Part shown: in pieces, positions 25,501-40,500 of the stretch
How positions within the stretch are numbered: the stretch's first letter is position 1
Layout of the letters: every line of letters starts with the position of its first letter
Origin: Callaeas wilsoni
Lineage: Eukaryota; Chordata; Aves; Passeriformes; Callaeidae
Length of the DNA stretch: 64,000 nt
Reading direction: 5' to 3'
Assembly: GCA_013398955.1 (NCBI GenBank)
Contig: VWPU01002887.1
Coordinates: forward strand, 62,001-126,000
Program-made: the position numbers and the translations under genes
The notes under the pieces: model-generated
Databases searched by the model: none
What the model was told of the DNA's origin: nothing
Seen by the model: only the letters and a program-made list of their open reading frames with translations

Positions 25501-28500
25501 GTCGGTGTGCAGCAGTCACATATAAGCAGATCTCAAGATTTCTCTAAAATCAAGAGACTCCAATTCCAATTTTTACTCATTTCCTTGTGGTTTAAAGGCA
25601 ACTGGCAAAAATAATTCTAAGGATTATGGTTTTCAGATCAGCACGAATGATTTTCTTGCTCATTTTCTATTAATAAAGCAAATAAATCCTTAGATCTATT
25701 TTTTGACATCTCTAGTTCTCTGCTTCAGCTTATTTCTTGATGATCTTGATCCAAATTTCCAAAGCTGCAGGTGAGCCTTGATACTTACATTCATTTAGGT
25801 ACCCTAATAACAGTGTCTTACTGTCATATTCCTGCTGACTTAACCAGGAGGTAAAATTCTACCTTCATGCCAGTATTCACTTGTTGCTATGCATCTACTC
25901 CCAGAGGATCCCATCTGCAACTGGGCTTGTGCTCCACATCTCAGCTCCTTGACCAGCCTCCTGTCTGCTTAGGGAACAGTTTTGGGCATGGGCTCATGGT
26001 CTTTACCAGCTGCTGATGGTAACTGATGAAAAACTGTGCAATAGATAGTGCTTAAGTCCACTGTGCAACAGTACTTGGAAAGTACTCTGGCAGCCAAGCA
26101 GAGCAGAAGTAGAGCACTTGAAAATCGACGAAGTTTCACCGCTGTACGAGCACAGTAGGAAGCAGCAGGAAAGGTGGCTCCTGCAGGGGTAGCACAGACA
26201 CTGCAGGAATAACAAGTGGCCTGAGTAAAGGTAAGGGAGCACGGCAGAAGTCGAGGAGGTAATGGTGGTCAGGGCATCATAGGAGAGAGAAGAGCATTGG
26301 CAGCTGCTGGGAGATAGAGCAGGAAGCACCAGAGAAGGGGTGCCAGTGGGGGGTGCAGGTGGAGAGTGCTGTGCAAAGCCCACAGGAAGGAGTCCTGAAA
26401 CAGGGAATACAGGATGTGAAACGTATCTAAAGAAGGCAGTGGAAGAGAGGAAAGTGTGAAGGAAGCTCTTTCTTTTTTTTTTCTCAAATACTTCTCAAGT
26501 ATTTCTCAAATACTTGAGGAAGATTTTTCTTCTTTTTCCAAAAAGGAAGTTCCTTTCCCCAGAAGTAAAATACTGATTTTTCCCCAGAGTCATTCTATGC
26601 CAGTTTAGGAATGGGAGCATCTCTAAGACATCACAGCGTCGGGAGAGAGATAAAACAAAGAGCAAATGGACAACATCCATTTCCTTTAATGTTATGGAGT
26701 GGTAGCAGGGTTCCTTTGAGCTCTTTGTAATTTGTTATTAATATCTGCATGTGTAGCCATCTGAAAGTCAAAGTATTCAGTCTCAGTTCCCACATCTTCT
26801 GAACATATGAAAGAAAGAGATGGAGATCTCAGCTGTGGAATTGGAGCAAAACTGTATGGTTTGGGGGCTTTTTGAAATAGGGATCCTGCTTTTTCAGGCA
26901 GGGTGAATACTACCCAAGCTCAACTGGTAGATTACAGCTGCGAGCTTGTAATTATGGTATGACTACTGCTTTGACCTTGCTCAATTTTTGCTATAATAGT
27001 TTCTGCTGTACATAATCTGGGTTGATGCTTAATACCACTGATAAAACCACTTGTTTGAATGAATTAATGCATTTCTCATTAAATGAGCTCCTCATTATGT
27101 TAATCAAATCAAGCAAATCATGCTGGGTGGTTTGACCACTGTAATTAAACTTTCTTTAAAATCCACTCATTTGGCTTTTGATGAGGGTTTTGATTAAACT
27201 CTTCCAAAATGTCTGACCCAAGAGCTGACAGAGAGGAAAATAAGAGCTTGCACTATCGAGCAAGTCATTAATTCATCACTGTGTTACAGTGATTCCTTAC
27301 TGTTTTACCTAGCCAGAGTATATTGAAATATTTGAAAATTGGCAATGTAAAATTAAATGTTTCTTACAAGTATGTTGAGAGAACAAGTCTGTTTGCAGCT
27401 TTAAATTTAGGAGCTGTGTCCCTGGAATGTATAGAAGATCTAGATTAACAAGTCACAACAAATGGGAAAATACACTAGGCTGCTGTTTCCTGATGTTAAG
27501 ATAAGAAGACATACATCTTCAGAAAATTACTTTGAACACACACCAACAGTTTTGCATGTGAAGACTGAATCGGTAAACATCTGTCTGTTTTCACCAGTGT
27601 CACTCACTTTCTCAAGTATCAGTCATGCTCAAAATAAATGCATTCCACAAATGATCCAGTATGTTTGGCATGATGCTGATGTGAGAACTACATTGCAAAA
27701 CAGAAAAAGCCGAGGCCTGTTTTCTGGCCCTGCAAATGTCCCTGCATGACTTTCATCCATGCTTCTAAGCATTTTCTTCTGCCCAAAATAGGATGGCTAC
27801 ATCCAGACTGCTCATCAAGAACAGTCCTGGTAAGTGGTGTGGCACAAACCATGCTCCTGTGTTGTCCCGGGAGAGTGCTGGTTCACAGACTCATAAAATA
27901 TCCTGAGTTGGAAGGGACCCACAAAGATCATCAAGTTCTACTCCTGGCCCTGCACAGGACAACCCCAAGAAGCACATCCTGTACTAGGGAGCATTGTCCA
28001 AACGCTTCTTGAACTCTGTGAGGCTGGTGCTGTGACCACTTCCCTGGGGAGCCTGTTCCAGTGCCCAGCCACTCTCTGGGTGAAGAATCTTATCCTGATA
28101 GCCAACCTAGACCACCCCTGGCACAACTTCAGGCCATTGCCTTAGGTCCTGTCACTGGGCACCAGAGAGAAGAGATCAGTGCCTGCCCCTGCACTGCCCC
28201 TCATGAGGAAGTTGTAGATTGCTGTGAGGTCTCCTCTCATTCTCCAGGATGAGGTAAGTTACCTCAGCAGCTCCTCACATGACTTCCCCTCAAGGCTCTT
28301 CACCATCTTCATAGCCCTTCTTTGGATGCTCTCTAATAGCTTTATATGTTTCTTATATTGTGGGCCCAAAACTGCACACAGGACTTGAGGTGAGGCTGCA
28401 CCAGAGCAGAGTAGAGCAGGAAGCTGGAAGCTGATATAAGCCAAACCTGCAAAGGTTGGTGGATGCAGACATAGGTTTGTTGCTAAACCCTGACCTTGTC

Positions 28501-31500
28501 TTTTATGCCAGAATAGACATGACCAGAGAGACTTCCCTCTCCACCACTCCCCCTTCCTGTCAGTGCCTTCCTCTACCTTGTCCTAAATTGCAGCCCAGTG
28601 CCCAGTCCTACCTGGCAGCATCCCTCAGTGCACACTTGGTTGCCCACTCTGGCTTTATGTAGAGTTGGAGACTACATCAAAGGCCCTTTTGAAATTTGGC
28701 TTCATAAACTCTTGAGATGCTCTTTGACCTTAGATCACATTACGGCTGTCTGATTAAGCTATCAGTTGGTCGACCTGAAACTGCCTGCAGAGCCAGATCC
28801 AACACAGTTACACACTTTCAGTTTTTACCTCCTAAGGGTTAGTCTCTGCATTGCAACTTTTTCTTATATTAACTTGTCCTTGAGTGACAAGGATTTGTTA
28901 TCACTTCATATCCCCAAAGAAATTTTAATTCCTCATCCAGAAAATGAAAGATCAGTCTCAAAAGTGAAGTGTTGAGCACTTGCAAGGACTTTGTAGATAT
29001 AAAATGATGTGACAAAAGTAGTTGTCACCTGGGATGAGTAGAGGAAGCTAAGGACAGAGTTGATGCAAGCAGGTTTTTCAGATACAAAGTCAGTAAGGCT
29101 GACCCTGAGTTTCTGGAAGATGAATTCAGTCTTCCTAGCAGATATGAAATTATTTAACATTTTTCAATTTGCGAAAAGTATTTCCCTTATGTTCACCTAA
29201 GAAAGCCCACTAAGTTGCACAGGTATGAAATGGTACGATAACAACCAAGTGATTAAATGAAAACAGTGCAAGATATAACCATAAAAAAATTGCACAGGAC
29301 CAGAAGAGCCTGACTTGAATTCTTAGAATAAGTGTAAGATGCATTAAGAGGAAGCAACATTGGAATAGTAATCTAAAGGTTTGCATCAAAAAGAATAAAT
29401 TCTGTGACACTAATTTTCCTGAGTACTTTGTAAGACATCTGAGTTGATCCTGGAGTCACCAACACCAGCATTTCACTGATCATTTTCAGAAGTAGCTTTG
29501 ACTCTTCAGTGTAACATGTTCCAGTCTGTTTCTTGGTAAGGATGCTTTAGTCTGGAATGCTTTAGTTCCGTTCTCTCAAGATTTGTGCACAGAATACATA
29601 CTGTTAATCCATTTCCTCTCAACGAAGGCGAGGGGGCTGTCTTCATCACAAATGAGCCACTGCTTCCCATGCTCCAGAAAGTGAATCTTGGCTCAGTGAC
29701 CAGCAAGTGATTCACCAGAAACTTGGCCAGGGAGTGGAAACCTCTTTTTCTGGTCATGTGAATTCAGGCCACAAAGTTCTGTTTTAGGGCAGAAAACTCA
29801 TGCTTAAAATCTCTCCAGCACCTTCTCCTTCATCATTAGAGCTCAGTTTGAAAGGACAAAAACCTGGCAACTCAGTGATGAATATTTTAAGGCTGGCAAA
29901 TAACCCAGCCAAAAGCATGAGCCCCAGCTGTCAAAACATAGAAAACTTAAGCTTTACAATAAAACAGATTTCTGTTATTTCTGACTGGCTAGGATTCTTT
30001 TGCTTAGATCAAGGGCAATAAGTCATTGATCAAAATTTCTTTTTCTTCTTCACATTTTTGAAGTTAGGAAATGCTTTCAAACTCCCCGCAGATATTTCAA
30101 GCGCTGACTTTGCTGCCAAGCAGTCTCGGAAAGCCATTCCTTTTTTCTGTCCTCTCCCCCCGCCTCTGCTTATCTGCCTCACAGTGCTGTCACAGGATTT
30201 CTCAAGTGTCCGCAGTGGATTTTCTCTAACACTCTTTTGAGTGGTTCTGTGCTGCATTCTGTGGCCTTAAGGGGAAGCGTATCCCGGGGAAGAGAAGATG
30301 GAGAGTGCTTTAACTTCAAGAGGAAATTCAGTTTATCTACTAACTGGAGATGAAGTTGTTTGGATGCCAAGGCACAGCATTCTCCTGGCACCTGTAGAGA
30401 CCTAATTTTATAGCACAGAAGACCCACGGGTTTTTGCTAAATCCTTAGCATGGCTTGAGGAAGAAAGTAGAACTGACAAAAGAAAGAGCATGAAAGGGAG
30501 CACTGGAAGCAGAAGGCTGGAGGCGTATGTGTGTGCGAGTGTGTGTCTGCATGTGAGCATCCCGGCACTGGCGTTCCCATGGCATTCCCCTGCCTGCAGA
30601 AGAAATCATGCAGGACCAGATGGCTGGATGGGGCCAGGCTGTGGGTGGAGATGGCAAGTATGTCCTTGGATTAGTCGGGTGAAATGTAAGTGCTCTTGTG
30701 CTGTCAGTGGGAGACACTGACACATTCCGCCTGTTGCGGGATCATAGGGGCCAGTCCCCACCCCAGACCATATAGCTCTGCAGCTGAGCATCCCCTCATG
30801 GCTTCTGCCCTCTCCCTGCCCTGCCCCTGAAGAACATGTTTTGATCTCTCATTCCCTCATGACATGAAGCTCCCAGTTCCCAAGCATGGATTAAAAAACC
30901 CAGAGTGTGAATGCTGTTCCTGTCCCTGTAGTTCTCCTTTCTGCCTGAAGCAGTAACACACAGAGCTGGCATGAGCTGACACTACTCCACCACTCCCAGG
31001 AAGGAAGACATGCAGGATGAAACCATTCCAGCAGAAAAACAGAGTAGGAAGCTGGATGCCTTGAAAACAATGAAACAACTTGCAGTGTGTCAGAGTTGGT
31101 GGCATCTTGGCATCCCACACGTTCAGGACTCATTTGTTTTCTTCAGCGGTTTTCCAACTGTGAATTCACAAGCCAGTAAGTCTTAAGCCACCAAAAGGCA
31201 ACAGAGATTACTCACTGAGATACAAGAATTTCAAGTGCCAAAGCCTTTTTTTTATGGATCCAAAGCCTGAACTTTGCTGTGAAAAATTGTCTCTAATCAA
31301 CTTTTCAGTGCCCATGGTTTTTTTTCTCATCACATGGGTACTGGTATTTTTCCTAGATGGGTTAAAATATCTACAATCAATGCAGAAATCTTTCAGCAAG
31401 CTCTGCTAGAAGAATTACGTAAACTAAAAGAAATTGCAGTTTCTGACAAACATCTATACTGTAGGAATTGCATGTTACAACAGTCAACAAATATCTGTGG

Positions 31501-34500
31501 CATGTTTCTATTTTTGTTATGTAACTCAAGGGCATAACCAAGCTATAGCAAAGGGACATTTATCTTATTTTGTACACTTTTGTTTATTATTCATATTGCA
31601 GAAGCAGCATTCACAAGCCCTCAGCCTTTCTTTTGCCAAATGGTAAAGCCACGTCAGAGTCAGTCTGGGTTGTTATTTTTTTCGTCTGAATGTCTCAAGC
31701 ATCTAGTAATTCCCTTTGGACCAAGTGAAGACATGGAGTCAGTGCTCGTCTCTGAAGGACTGAAAAAAAATGTTACTATTTTGCCCTCTGGAGAAAAGAT
31801 CAGTCTCAGGAATTCAAAATGTACACCATGCAAAAGTCGCTTTTCTGACACTACATCTGCAGGCTGCCTGTAATCAATTAATATAGTGTGTCAAGCAGTC
31901 AATCTTCTAAAAAGCAATTTATTATAAAGGCAGAACTCAATCTGTTGCTTTTTGCATATATTTTGTTTGGTTCATATTCACTGACATGCTTCTGTAAGTT
32001 AAGACTACAGAAGCTGTAATACTAACCTGCAGTCCCAGCTCGCTGTATTCAGCACGCTAAAAGCAGGCTGGCATTGGGCTTCATCACCAGATGCCTCAGG
32101 GAGAGAAGAAGTAATTTAATGCGAGTCCATGGCCAACTTATTTTGCAGTAAAGTAGATTTCCTGTGCTGTAGTTTTTTGTCCCAATTCATGATCAGTCCA
32201 GAACCAGTATATTTTAAAATGGAACTAGCTGGCTTTTTATGACCCCAGAGATCTCTATTCCCTCTGTACAACGTTATGTTAGTTTTCATATCTTTAGTTT
32301 TGAGACAGAAGAGGGAGGAGGTCAGGCAGGCAGATCCTATCAACACAATGGTGCCTGCTGTGGCAAGGGAAATGCATGAGCTAGGCTTTGATCAGGACAT
32401 AAAAGAGGGAACTGAATTTCCAATTTTTAAAATTTTTCTGGACAGGTTTTATATCTAAGCCAGATACTCCTGGTTGGCAGACTTAGCGTGAATCTGGCTG
32501 AGAGATACAACTAGCCGGCAGAGACAGTGGCACAGGGCAGATAGTAAGGATGGTGGCTCTGAAGCCTGGTATGGATTTCCATTCATCAGCCATGAGACAG
32601 TCAGATGTATGCCAACTACCCACCACAAATGTCTGACTTTTCTTGACATTGTTCCATTAAGACCATTCCCCAGCTTCCCTGAACAATCCATTCCTGTCCT
32701 TTCATATTCCTCAGGCCAAAAAATTCCATATTATCCCTCACAAATCTTTTATGGTTATAACTCAATCTTGCTTCTTCATGTCTTGCTCCAGATGGAACTG
32801 CTGATGATCTTTCACTTGACAGCCTTTCACATGTTAGAGAACTAATAATGTGTTTAGTCCTTGAGAATTCTTTCTTTCAATCTCACTGAGCCCAGTTCCT
32901 AACCTGTCTTCACAGTAACGTTTTCTAGGCCTCTGATTACACTTTCAGCTCTCCTCTGGGCAGTCTTCAGCTTGCTGGAGTCTTAAAGAGCAGTGTCTCA
33001 GAGTGGAGTTGTGTTGAGATCTTGTTAGTGCCAATTAGGATGGAATAAGCACTTTCCATTACTTATATGTAGGTTGTTTACAGATGAAGTTTGTCTTTTT
33101 CACAGCAGCATCTTGACTCACTCCCAATTTGTGATCCAGTGTAACTTCTATGTCCCTTTGCAGAGCTGCTAGCTGGCCAGTCACTCCTCATTTTGCATCT
33201 GTGCATTTGATTTCTCATTCCTAGCAGTTGCATATCATGCTTGTCTTTGCAGATTTCATTACAGTGATTTGGGATAATTCCTCCATTTTAGGAAAATTGT
33301 TCTGAATTCTTACCCTGTTAATCTTGCCATTGTGGATTAACCTTGGCAGCCAGTTTAGACTCACACAGCCACTCACTCGCTCCCTGCCACAGTGGGAAGG
33401 GGGAAAGAATCAGTAAAAGTGAGAAAATTCATTGAATGAGATAAAGACACTTTAATAGGTAAAGCAAAAACTGTGCACACAAGCAAAGCAAAACAAGGAA
33501 TTCACTTTCCCATCGACAGGCAGATCTTCAGCCATCCTTAGGGCAGCCAGGCTCTGTTACAGTAATGGTGATTTGGAATGACAAATACCATCATCCTGAA
33601 TGTGCCCCACTTCCTACCTCTTCCCCAGGCTTTCAGTTGCTGAGCATGACACCATATGGTCTGGTATATCCCTTTGGTCACTTAGGGTCAGCTGTCCCAG
33701 CTGTGTCCTTTCCCAGCTCCTTGTGCACTGCTGGCCCCCTTGTTGGTGGGGTGGCTGAGAGGCAGAAAAGGCCTTAACAATGTGCAAGAGCTGCTTGCTA
33801 ACTAAAACACGGTGTGTACCCTTGTGTGGTCACAAATCCGAAATATAGCACCATACAAGCTACTATGAAGAAAAGTAACTCTGTCCCAGGTAAAACCATG
33901 ACACTGCTTGTGGACTCAATCAGCTCAGTACCCACTGCTGGTTTTAGAAGTACACTCAGTAGCTCATCCAGCAAGTAATTAATGAAAAGATTGACTAGCA
34001 CTGGGACTGAGACAAGCCCTGATGGTACATACTTGAAATGTCCTCGTGGTTTGACAGAAAATCATTAACTGGAAAACATTGCAAAGCAACTGGTAGCATC
34101 TGGTTATCTGTAGTTGGAATTCTTGCATGAATACTGCTGAGTTAAAAAGAGGGAGACCGGAAGGGGCTCCTCAAAGGCATTGCTGTTCTAGCAGGAAGAA
34201 GTTGAAAGAACAGACCTGTGCAAAATATTCATCATATTGCCTACTCTGCTCTGGGAAGATTGTCAGATACAGCAAAGTAATCACAGTACAGGACCTTGAA
34301 TAGAAGTCATGATTGCTTAACTAATGGGCTACTAATTCTGTTATCTTTATAGGCAGAGACATTCCAATCAACCAGGATCAAATTGAGGATGGCACAATTC
34401 TAACTTAATGTTTGCCCACTCTATTTTGCTAAAATGAAAATAAGAAAGCCTGCCAGTCTGTCTATCAACCCCTGCAGTCTTGCACCGTTATCTGACTTGT

Positions 34501-37500
34501 GTAAAGGGCTTTTCATCTTCATCTGTGGCAGGAAGGCTCAGAGATGGAATGACAAAGCTGTCATTTCTGCTCCAGTGCAGTAGTGATTTTATCTTTATAT
34601 AGTTTCCATCATTTTCAGATGCGAGATGTATTGTCCCAACATCTTCACAGAAGCATTTTTAACTTTTGTGTTATAATTGACTATTTCTTTCCAATGGTTG
34701 GCAGGATTCACCATTTATTTCAGGTCACATTGGCCTCTTCTGCATCAGTCAACTAGCTGGCAGAGTGAAGAGGAATATGCTGTATATGTGCTGTCACTGG
34801 TAATTATTTCTGCAGTAGTTGCAAATGAAAACACCAACCAGATGTCACTGCCTTATTGCATAGCACAATCCAGACATGCAACAAATTTGTGTTCAGAGAG
34901 CACTTGAGGTTACAGATGTGAGTCTGTGTGTAGCCTGTGTGAGATGCTTCTCACTGGCTGCATCACTGATATTACCCTACTGTCACCTCTGGCATAAAGC
35001 ATATCCTCAGTCATCTTGGGTTACCCAAATCACTTTAAGCCTGACATATGAGCTAACGTGTTTTGTCTCACAGCTGGGATGGGATGAGGCGGTGGAGCAC
35101 ATTGGCTTGGGTGGCACATGTGACAAGCGGTAATTAGTTAAATCAGTGTAACAGTTGCATTTCATTACATGGTCATACCTGCAGGTCATGTGTCAGGGAA
35201 AAAGAAGAGGACTAAACAGACAGCTGAAGGGAAGGTAGAATGGAGGGACAGGATAGCAAAGTAAAATCAGGGTTAGTACAAAAGGAAAAAAAAAGCCACA
35301 GTGCTGTTGACTCTCCTTCCCTGCTTATGCCCTAGTTGTTCCCTTTGGTTAGCTCTGTTTTTCATTGCTGATCCTTCTTGCTCTGCACTTTAATTTAACA
35401 AAGAGGAATTTTATGTTCCTAAAGACCTGTCTTTAGTGTACGGTATTTTAAGCAAATGGGGGGGGGGGGGGGGGGAATGTATTTTTTTAAGCAGAAAAAA
35501 GATGAAGCTAGAAAAAAAGATGACATATTAGTTTTTGCTGAGGAGAGGATGGTCTTATGACATGTGCTGCCAAGACTTGAGAAAGCAAGCTTTTTGCTGT
35601 TGCAAAGCTCCCTAGTAATTACAACCCAGGTGTTGTGGTGTTTGGAAAGTGACAGATCCTTGGTGACCTTATCAAAGAAATTGTCATTTACATGCCTGGT
35701 CATTCCTCTGACGCTGACAGACACTTTCTTTGCAATACTTTAAAATTATCCTGGGATTCTTTCTTCATTTTTTTGAATAGTATACTTGATCAATTGATCT
35801 TCATGAGAGAAAACTACTTCAGCCATCTTAGTGTGTCCTAGGAGTAATTCACGGGGCTACTTGGACACATAGTAGGAGTGAAAATGCCTGTAGCACGGCT
35901 GACAGGGGAGGTTGCAGAAACTTCAGCTGCTTTGCCTGCAAAGCTTATGCACTTCAGTAATTGATCACACATAAGTGTGCAGGACAACAGTTCTGTCCCT
36001 GTGCAAGAGACATCCCAGTGGGGCCTGTGATGCCCATGGAAAAATGGCACCCGTGACTCCCTGTACACCCCTGTGTGCTGAGAGGCTGCGCTTCTCTTAT
36101 GCCCAAAAAAGAAGCCATCAGCTTGAGCATGTTAGTAGAATCACTTGTTTTGTTTGAGATATGCCATCATGATGGTAGAAGGGAGTAGGGACAAGGCCTG
36201 ATGTTTTTAATATATGAAATAAATCAGAAGTTTTTGGGGGATGCTCAGATTTCATGCTGTGATAGCTGCCAAAACTGGAGCTGAAACAGCCTCCAGAGAG
36301 AGAAAAATTTTCATGCTTGTGTCTTTTTGGTGTGAAGGACCTGCTTCTGAAATGTCAGACCATCTGAGGACCATCAGGGCCCTTCTCATTTCTGTCCCTC
36401 ACTCAGTCCAGGCTGCCCCAGCAGCAGCGCAAAGCCCAGATAATTTTCAGAAATACAAGCAAGAGGAGCTTCTGCTCTGATCCCCTCTAGGCCACAGTCC
36501 ATGCAGGTGTGATACATTCTGTCAGTCTCAGCTGACTCTCTAGCCTCCAGCTAAAGGCATCTTCTAGGAACTGTTTAATCCTTGGAAGGAATTATTTCAT
36601 TGTAATGGGTATACACACAAAGTTTGTCAATTTTGCACTGTCCACAGTCAGACCATTTTTTTCTTTCAATGGAGAATTGATTTTGAGAGAAGAATATACC
36701 TCCTGTGATACCTGATTTTTCTACAAGCAATCTTCCTTCTGAGTGCAGGCCAGCCCAATACCGTGTCATTTGTTGGAAGTGCTGAAATTACAGCCTGAGG
36801 TGGCACAGCTGCTGGAACAAGATCAACCAAGCGGGAATACATACATCAGGGATAAGGCACAAGATGGCCTCCACTAATCCAAACCATTTACCCTCATGTT
36901 TCTGCTTTCCATAAAAGTACAAGTGTCACTTGCCTGTCATTTAACAAGATTAAAAAGCAAGGCCAAGCAATTTTAACTGTTTGCTTCTGAAACACCTTCT
37001 ATCCCTCGTGAATGGGTAGAGCCAGAGCCAACTACGTGTAAGACTAAAGTGTGTCAAAGCACATTGTGACTTCTGTCATTGATTCTCTTTAATTCAGGTG
37101 TTCAGTGAGGGAGCTTGCTCTGGCTTTCTGCAAAATGTGAGTGTTGCTCCCAGCCCTTCCCAGGACCAATAAATCGTTTTCACTTCCTTATGAGAGACAA
37201 GGAACAGCAAGCTAACTAGTCAGTCTAAGTCATCTTATTTAGAAACATTAATTTTAAGCAGTTCATTCTAGCAGTTAATTTATTTGTACGTCTTTTTCTC
37301 ATTTCAGAATCCTGTGCTGTCAGTCAAGCTGTGATAGATTATCCTTTAGTTTGAATAAATGAACCTAAAGTTTCACAAGAACGCTCATGGTCTGTCCAGC
37401 TGTTTTGCTTAAATTCTCTAGAAAGTACAGTTAGTCTACCACAGTTGCCTAAATCATTTAGGCACCTTGATTGGTATTAAAACAAAGGTGTAACATTTCT

Positions 37501-40500
37501 AGGCTTCAGATTAGGTTAGGTCTTCAAGACACAGTGTATCATAATGTAGGAGACCCCCATGGTAGCTGCAAGGAAGCCCTTGATGTGTACAAAGGCAGTG
37601 CAACGTCAGGTTAGGAAGCAAACTGGTATCCAAGTCACCGGTACTTTTGTGGCTCCTTGGTGCAGTGTGAGTGCAGCAGCCCCTGATCTGTAGATTGCAC
37701 AGCAGAGATGGAGCTGAGGAATCCAAATAGCAGTTGCAGGGCTGTGAAAGTGCTCTGGAGTTGCGGTTCCCAACCTTTGTGTCTCTTCCTTGGCTGACGC
37801 TGCATCCTGATGGCTGCCTTTTGCCCTCTCTCAGACCCTTGCAGCTGAGGAAGTCTCTGAACAGCTGATTTCCCAAAGCTGAGAGGGCACAAGGGAGGGC
37901 TCATTCCTGGTTTTGTCCTGTTTCCTAAGCTTTTGCCAAAATACCTTAATTTTTTACCATAGCTATAATTCTGAGAATGTTACTGTTTTTACGATCTCTT
38001 TATAGCGAGGTGGAGTTACCCCGTGTATGCTCTAAGTACTGTTTCATTTACCTGTTGGGATTTACTGAAGCAGAGTTTGGATTCATACCACTATTTTAAT
38101 AGCCCTTGCTAGGTCCGTTCTCCATTAATTTGTCTAATCCCCTTTGAACCTCTTCATACTTTTGGCCTCCACAATACTATGTGCATGAAGTCTCCATTTA
38201 ATTATGTGTTGTGTGAAAAAGCGCTTCCTATTTTTTAGTTTCAACCGTTTGCCTGATAATCCCATTTAGGTTTCCCCTAATTCCTGTACTGTGGGAAATA
38301 ACTGATCCATTTCCCATGTACCTTCTCTGCAGGAAGGGATTTTGTAGGTCAGTATTTCCTGTCAGCTTTCTGCTTCCCAAGCATGCCCAAAGTATATACT
38401 TTATGCCTCTCTATGTTGGCAGTGTGGTGGGCAGGAGAGGGGAGCAGAGTGGGGAGATCTCAGCGCTTTGAGCCGAACTTCCCTTATTTGTTATAGGATA
38501 ATCTAAATCCGGTGGATTGCTGAGCAAAAAAAGAAGCTGAATGTCAAATGTACAAGGATATCAGGCCTACTCCTTTCTTTTGTGGCTCAAAGAGGTTGCT
38601 CACACTTCAAAGGAAGAGGTGGACTAAAATTAGGACTAAAACACATCCATCTGACCTTAGTTCTAGAGAGGGTGGCTGCTTGGAAGTAAGTGGAAATGTC
38701 ACACAATGTTCATGAGAACCATGGTTTGATCACTTCTTTGGTGGTGTTCTTGCATTTCAGTTTATTCAATTTTGAGTTACTTCATCACAGCAGTAGTTGT
38801 CAATTCCCTTGCTGTGTTTCAGCTGTTCCCACGAAAANCGCTTCCTATTTTTTAGTTTCAACCGTTTGCCTGATAATCCCATTTAGGTTTCCCCTAATTC
38901 CTGTACTGTGGGAAATAACTGATCCATTTCCCATGTACCTTCTCTGCAGGAAGGGATTTTGTAGGTCAGTATTTCCTGTCAGCTTTCTGCTTCCCAAGCA
39001 TGCCCAAAGTATATACTTTATGCCTCTCTATGTTGGCAGTGTGGTGGGCAGGAGAGGGGAGCAGAGTGGGGAGATCTCAGCGCTTTGAGCCGAACTTCCC
39101 TTATTTGTTATAGGATAATCTAAATCCGGTGGATTGCTGAGCAAAAAAAGAAGCTGAATGTCAAATGTACAAGGATATCAGGCCTACTCCTTTCTTTTGT
39201 GGCTCAAAGAGGTTGCTCACACTTCAAAGGAAGAGGTGGACTAAAATTAGGACTAAAACACATCCATCTGACCTTAGTTCTAGAGAGGGTGGCTGCTTGG
39301 AAGTAAGTGGAAATGTCACACAATGTTCATGAGAACCATGGTTTGATCACTTCTTTGGTGGTGTTCTTGCATTTCAGTTTATTCAATTTTGAGTTACTTC
39401 ATCACAGCAGTAGTTGTCAATTCCCTTGCTGTGTTTCAGCTGTTCCCACGAAAAAGTAGCACTAAAACTGCTACAGTATCAATGGAGCAGGTCATCTGTC
39501 CCTCGCTCACCATTAACCGTGTTAGAGTTCCTTTTACCTTCTACCTCTTCTGAATTCAGCAGCCTCCAGGAAGCTTAACGATAGCTGAGACTCTGCTTCC
39601 TCTTCAGCTGTTTGGTTTTTTTTCCTTTGAGCTAGCCTTTAACTTTGTTCCAGTGTTTGAAAGATCTAATATTCCATCTAAATTGAATATTGAGAGATAT
39701 TTTTAGATTCCTTCTTTATCTCTTTTTGTAGTCTCTAGAGCCTTGCATCCGCCTCAGTTCAACAAAAGCACATGATGAAGTGCCTATGTGCTTTGCTGTA
39801 TTGGGACTTGAACACTAATTTCTTATTCTCAGTTTTGTTTTCAAAATTTTTAAAATTCCCTGTTAGGTCTAGCAATACATTTTACTTATTTTCTCCTGTT
39901 TTTAATAGTATCTATCTTCAGATTAATAATAAATAAATCTAACTTTTTGTGCACATCTGTATGCATGTTACTGTAACTGAAATTCAAAGCTAAAGATACT
40001 ATGATCCTAAAATCCTTTTTGTTTCTTGGCCTGTAACATGTGTACTGAGATTATAATAGTAGACTTGTGGCCAGAAGCAATTGTATCCATTAAAAAAGAA
40101 ATTTTTGGCAAGTCTTTCCATGCAATAGATAATACTAAACTAGTCTTTCCCTAAAATAAGAAGAAATTGTGTAGTAAGTAATTGCTGTTGTCTTGTTCAG
40201 CATGTCATCAATGCCTCATGAGAAATAGTGGCAAATTGCAAATGAAAATACATATCCAAAGATATTCCAGACCTGAAGCTTCCCTTTGAGATGATATTGG
40301 TTTGGGGGGATTTTGGCAGGGCTTTTTGAATGATTATCAAAATCTCAAGTCAGATAATTTTACGGATTTTAAAAACCCAGATAGCTTTTTTCCTCAGAGG
40401 CATAATCCAAAATACAACCTACTGTTTCAATGCAAGCATCAGTTGCCAGAAGCCACATCAGAATCAGACTGAAAATGCACTGTTCTCCAGCCACTAGCTT

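Noticed and set aside
28650..28770. Possible CR1 reverse-transcriptase fragment (antisense) right of the 27884-28425 copy
   Set aside because: Only a few words resemble the family; too weak to annotate.
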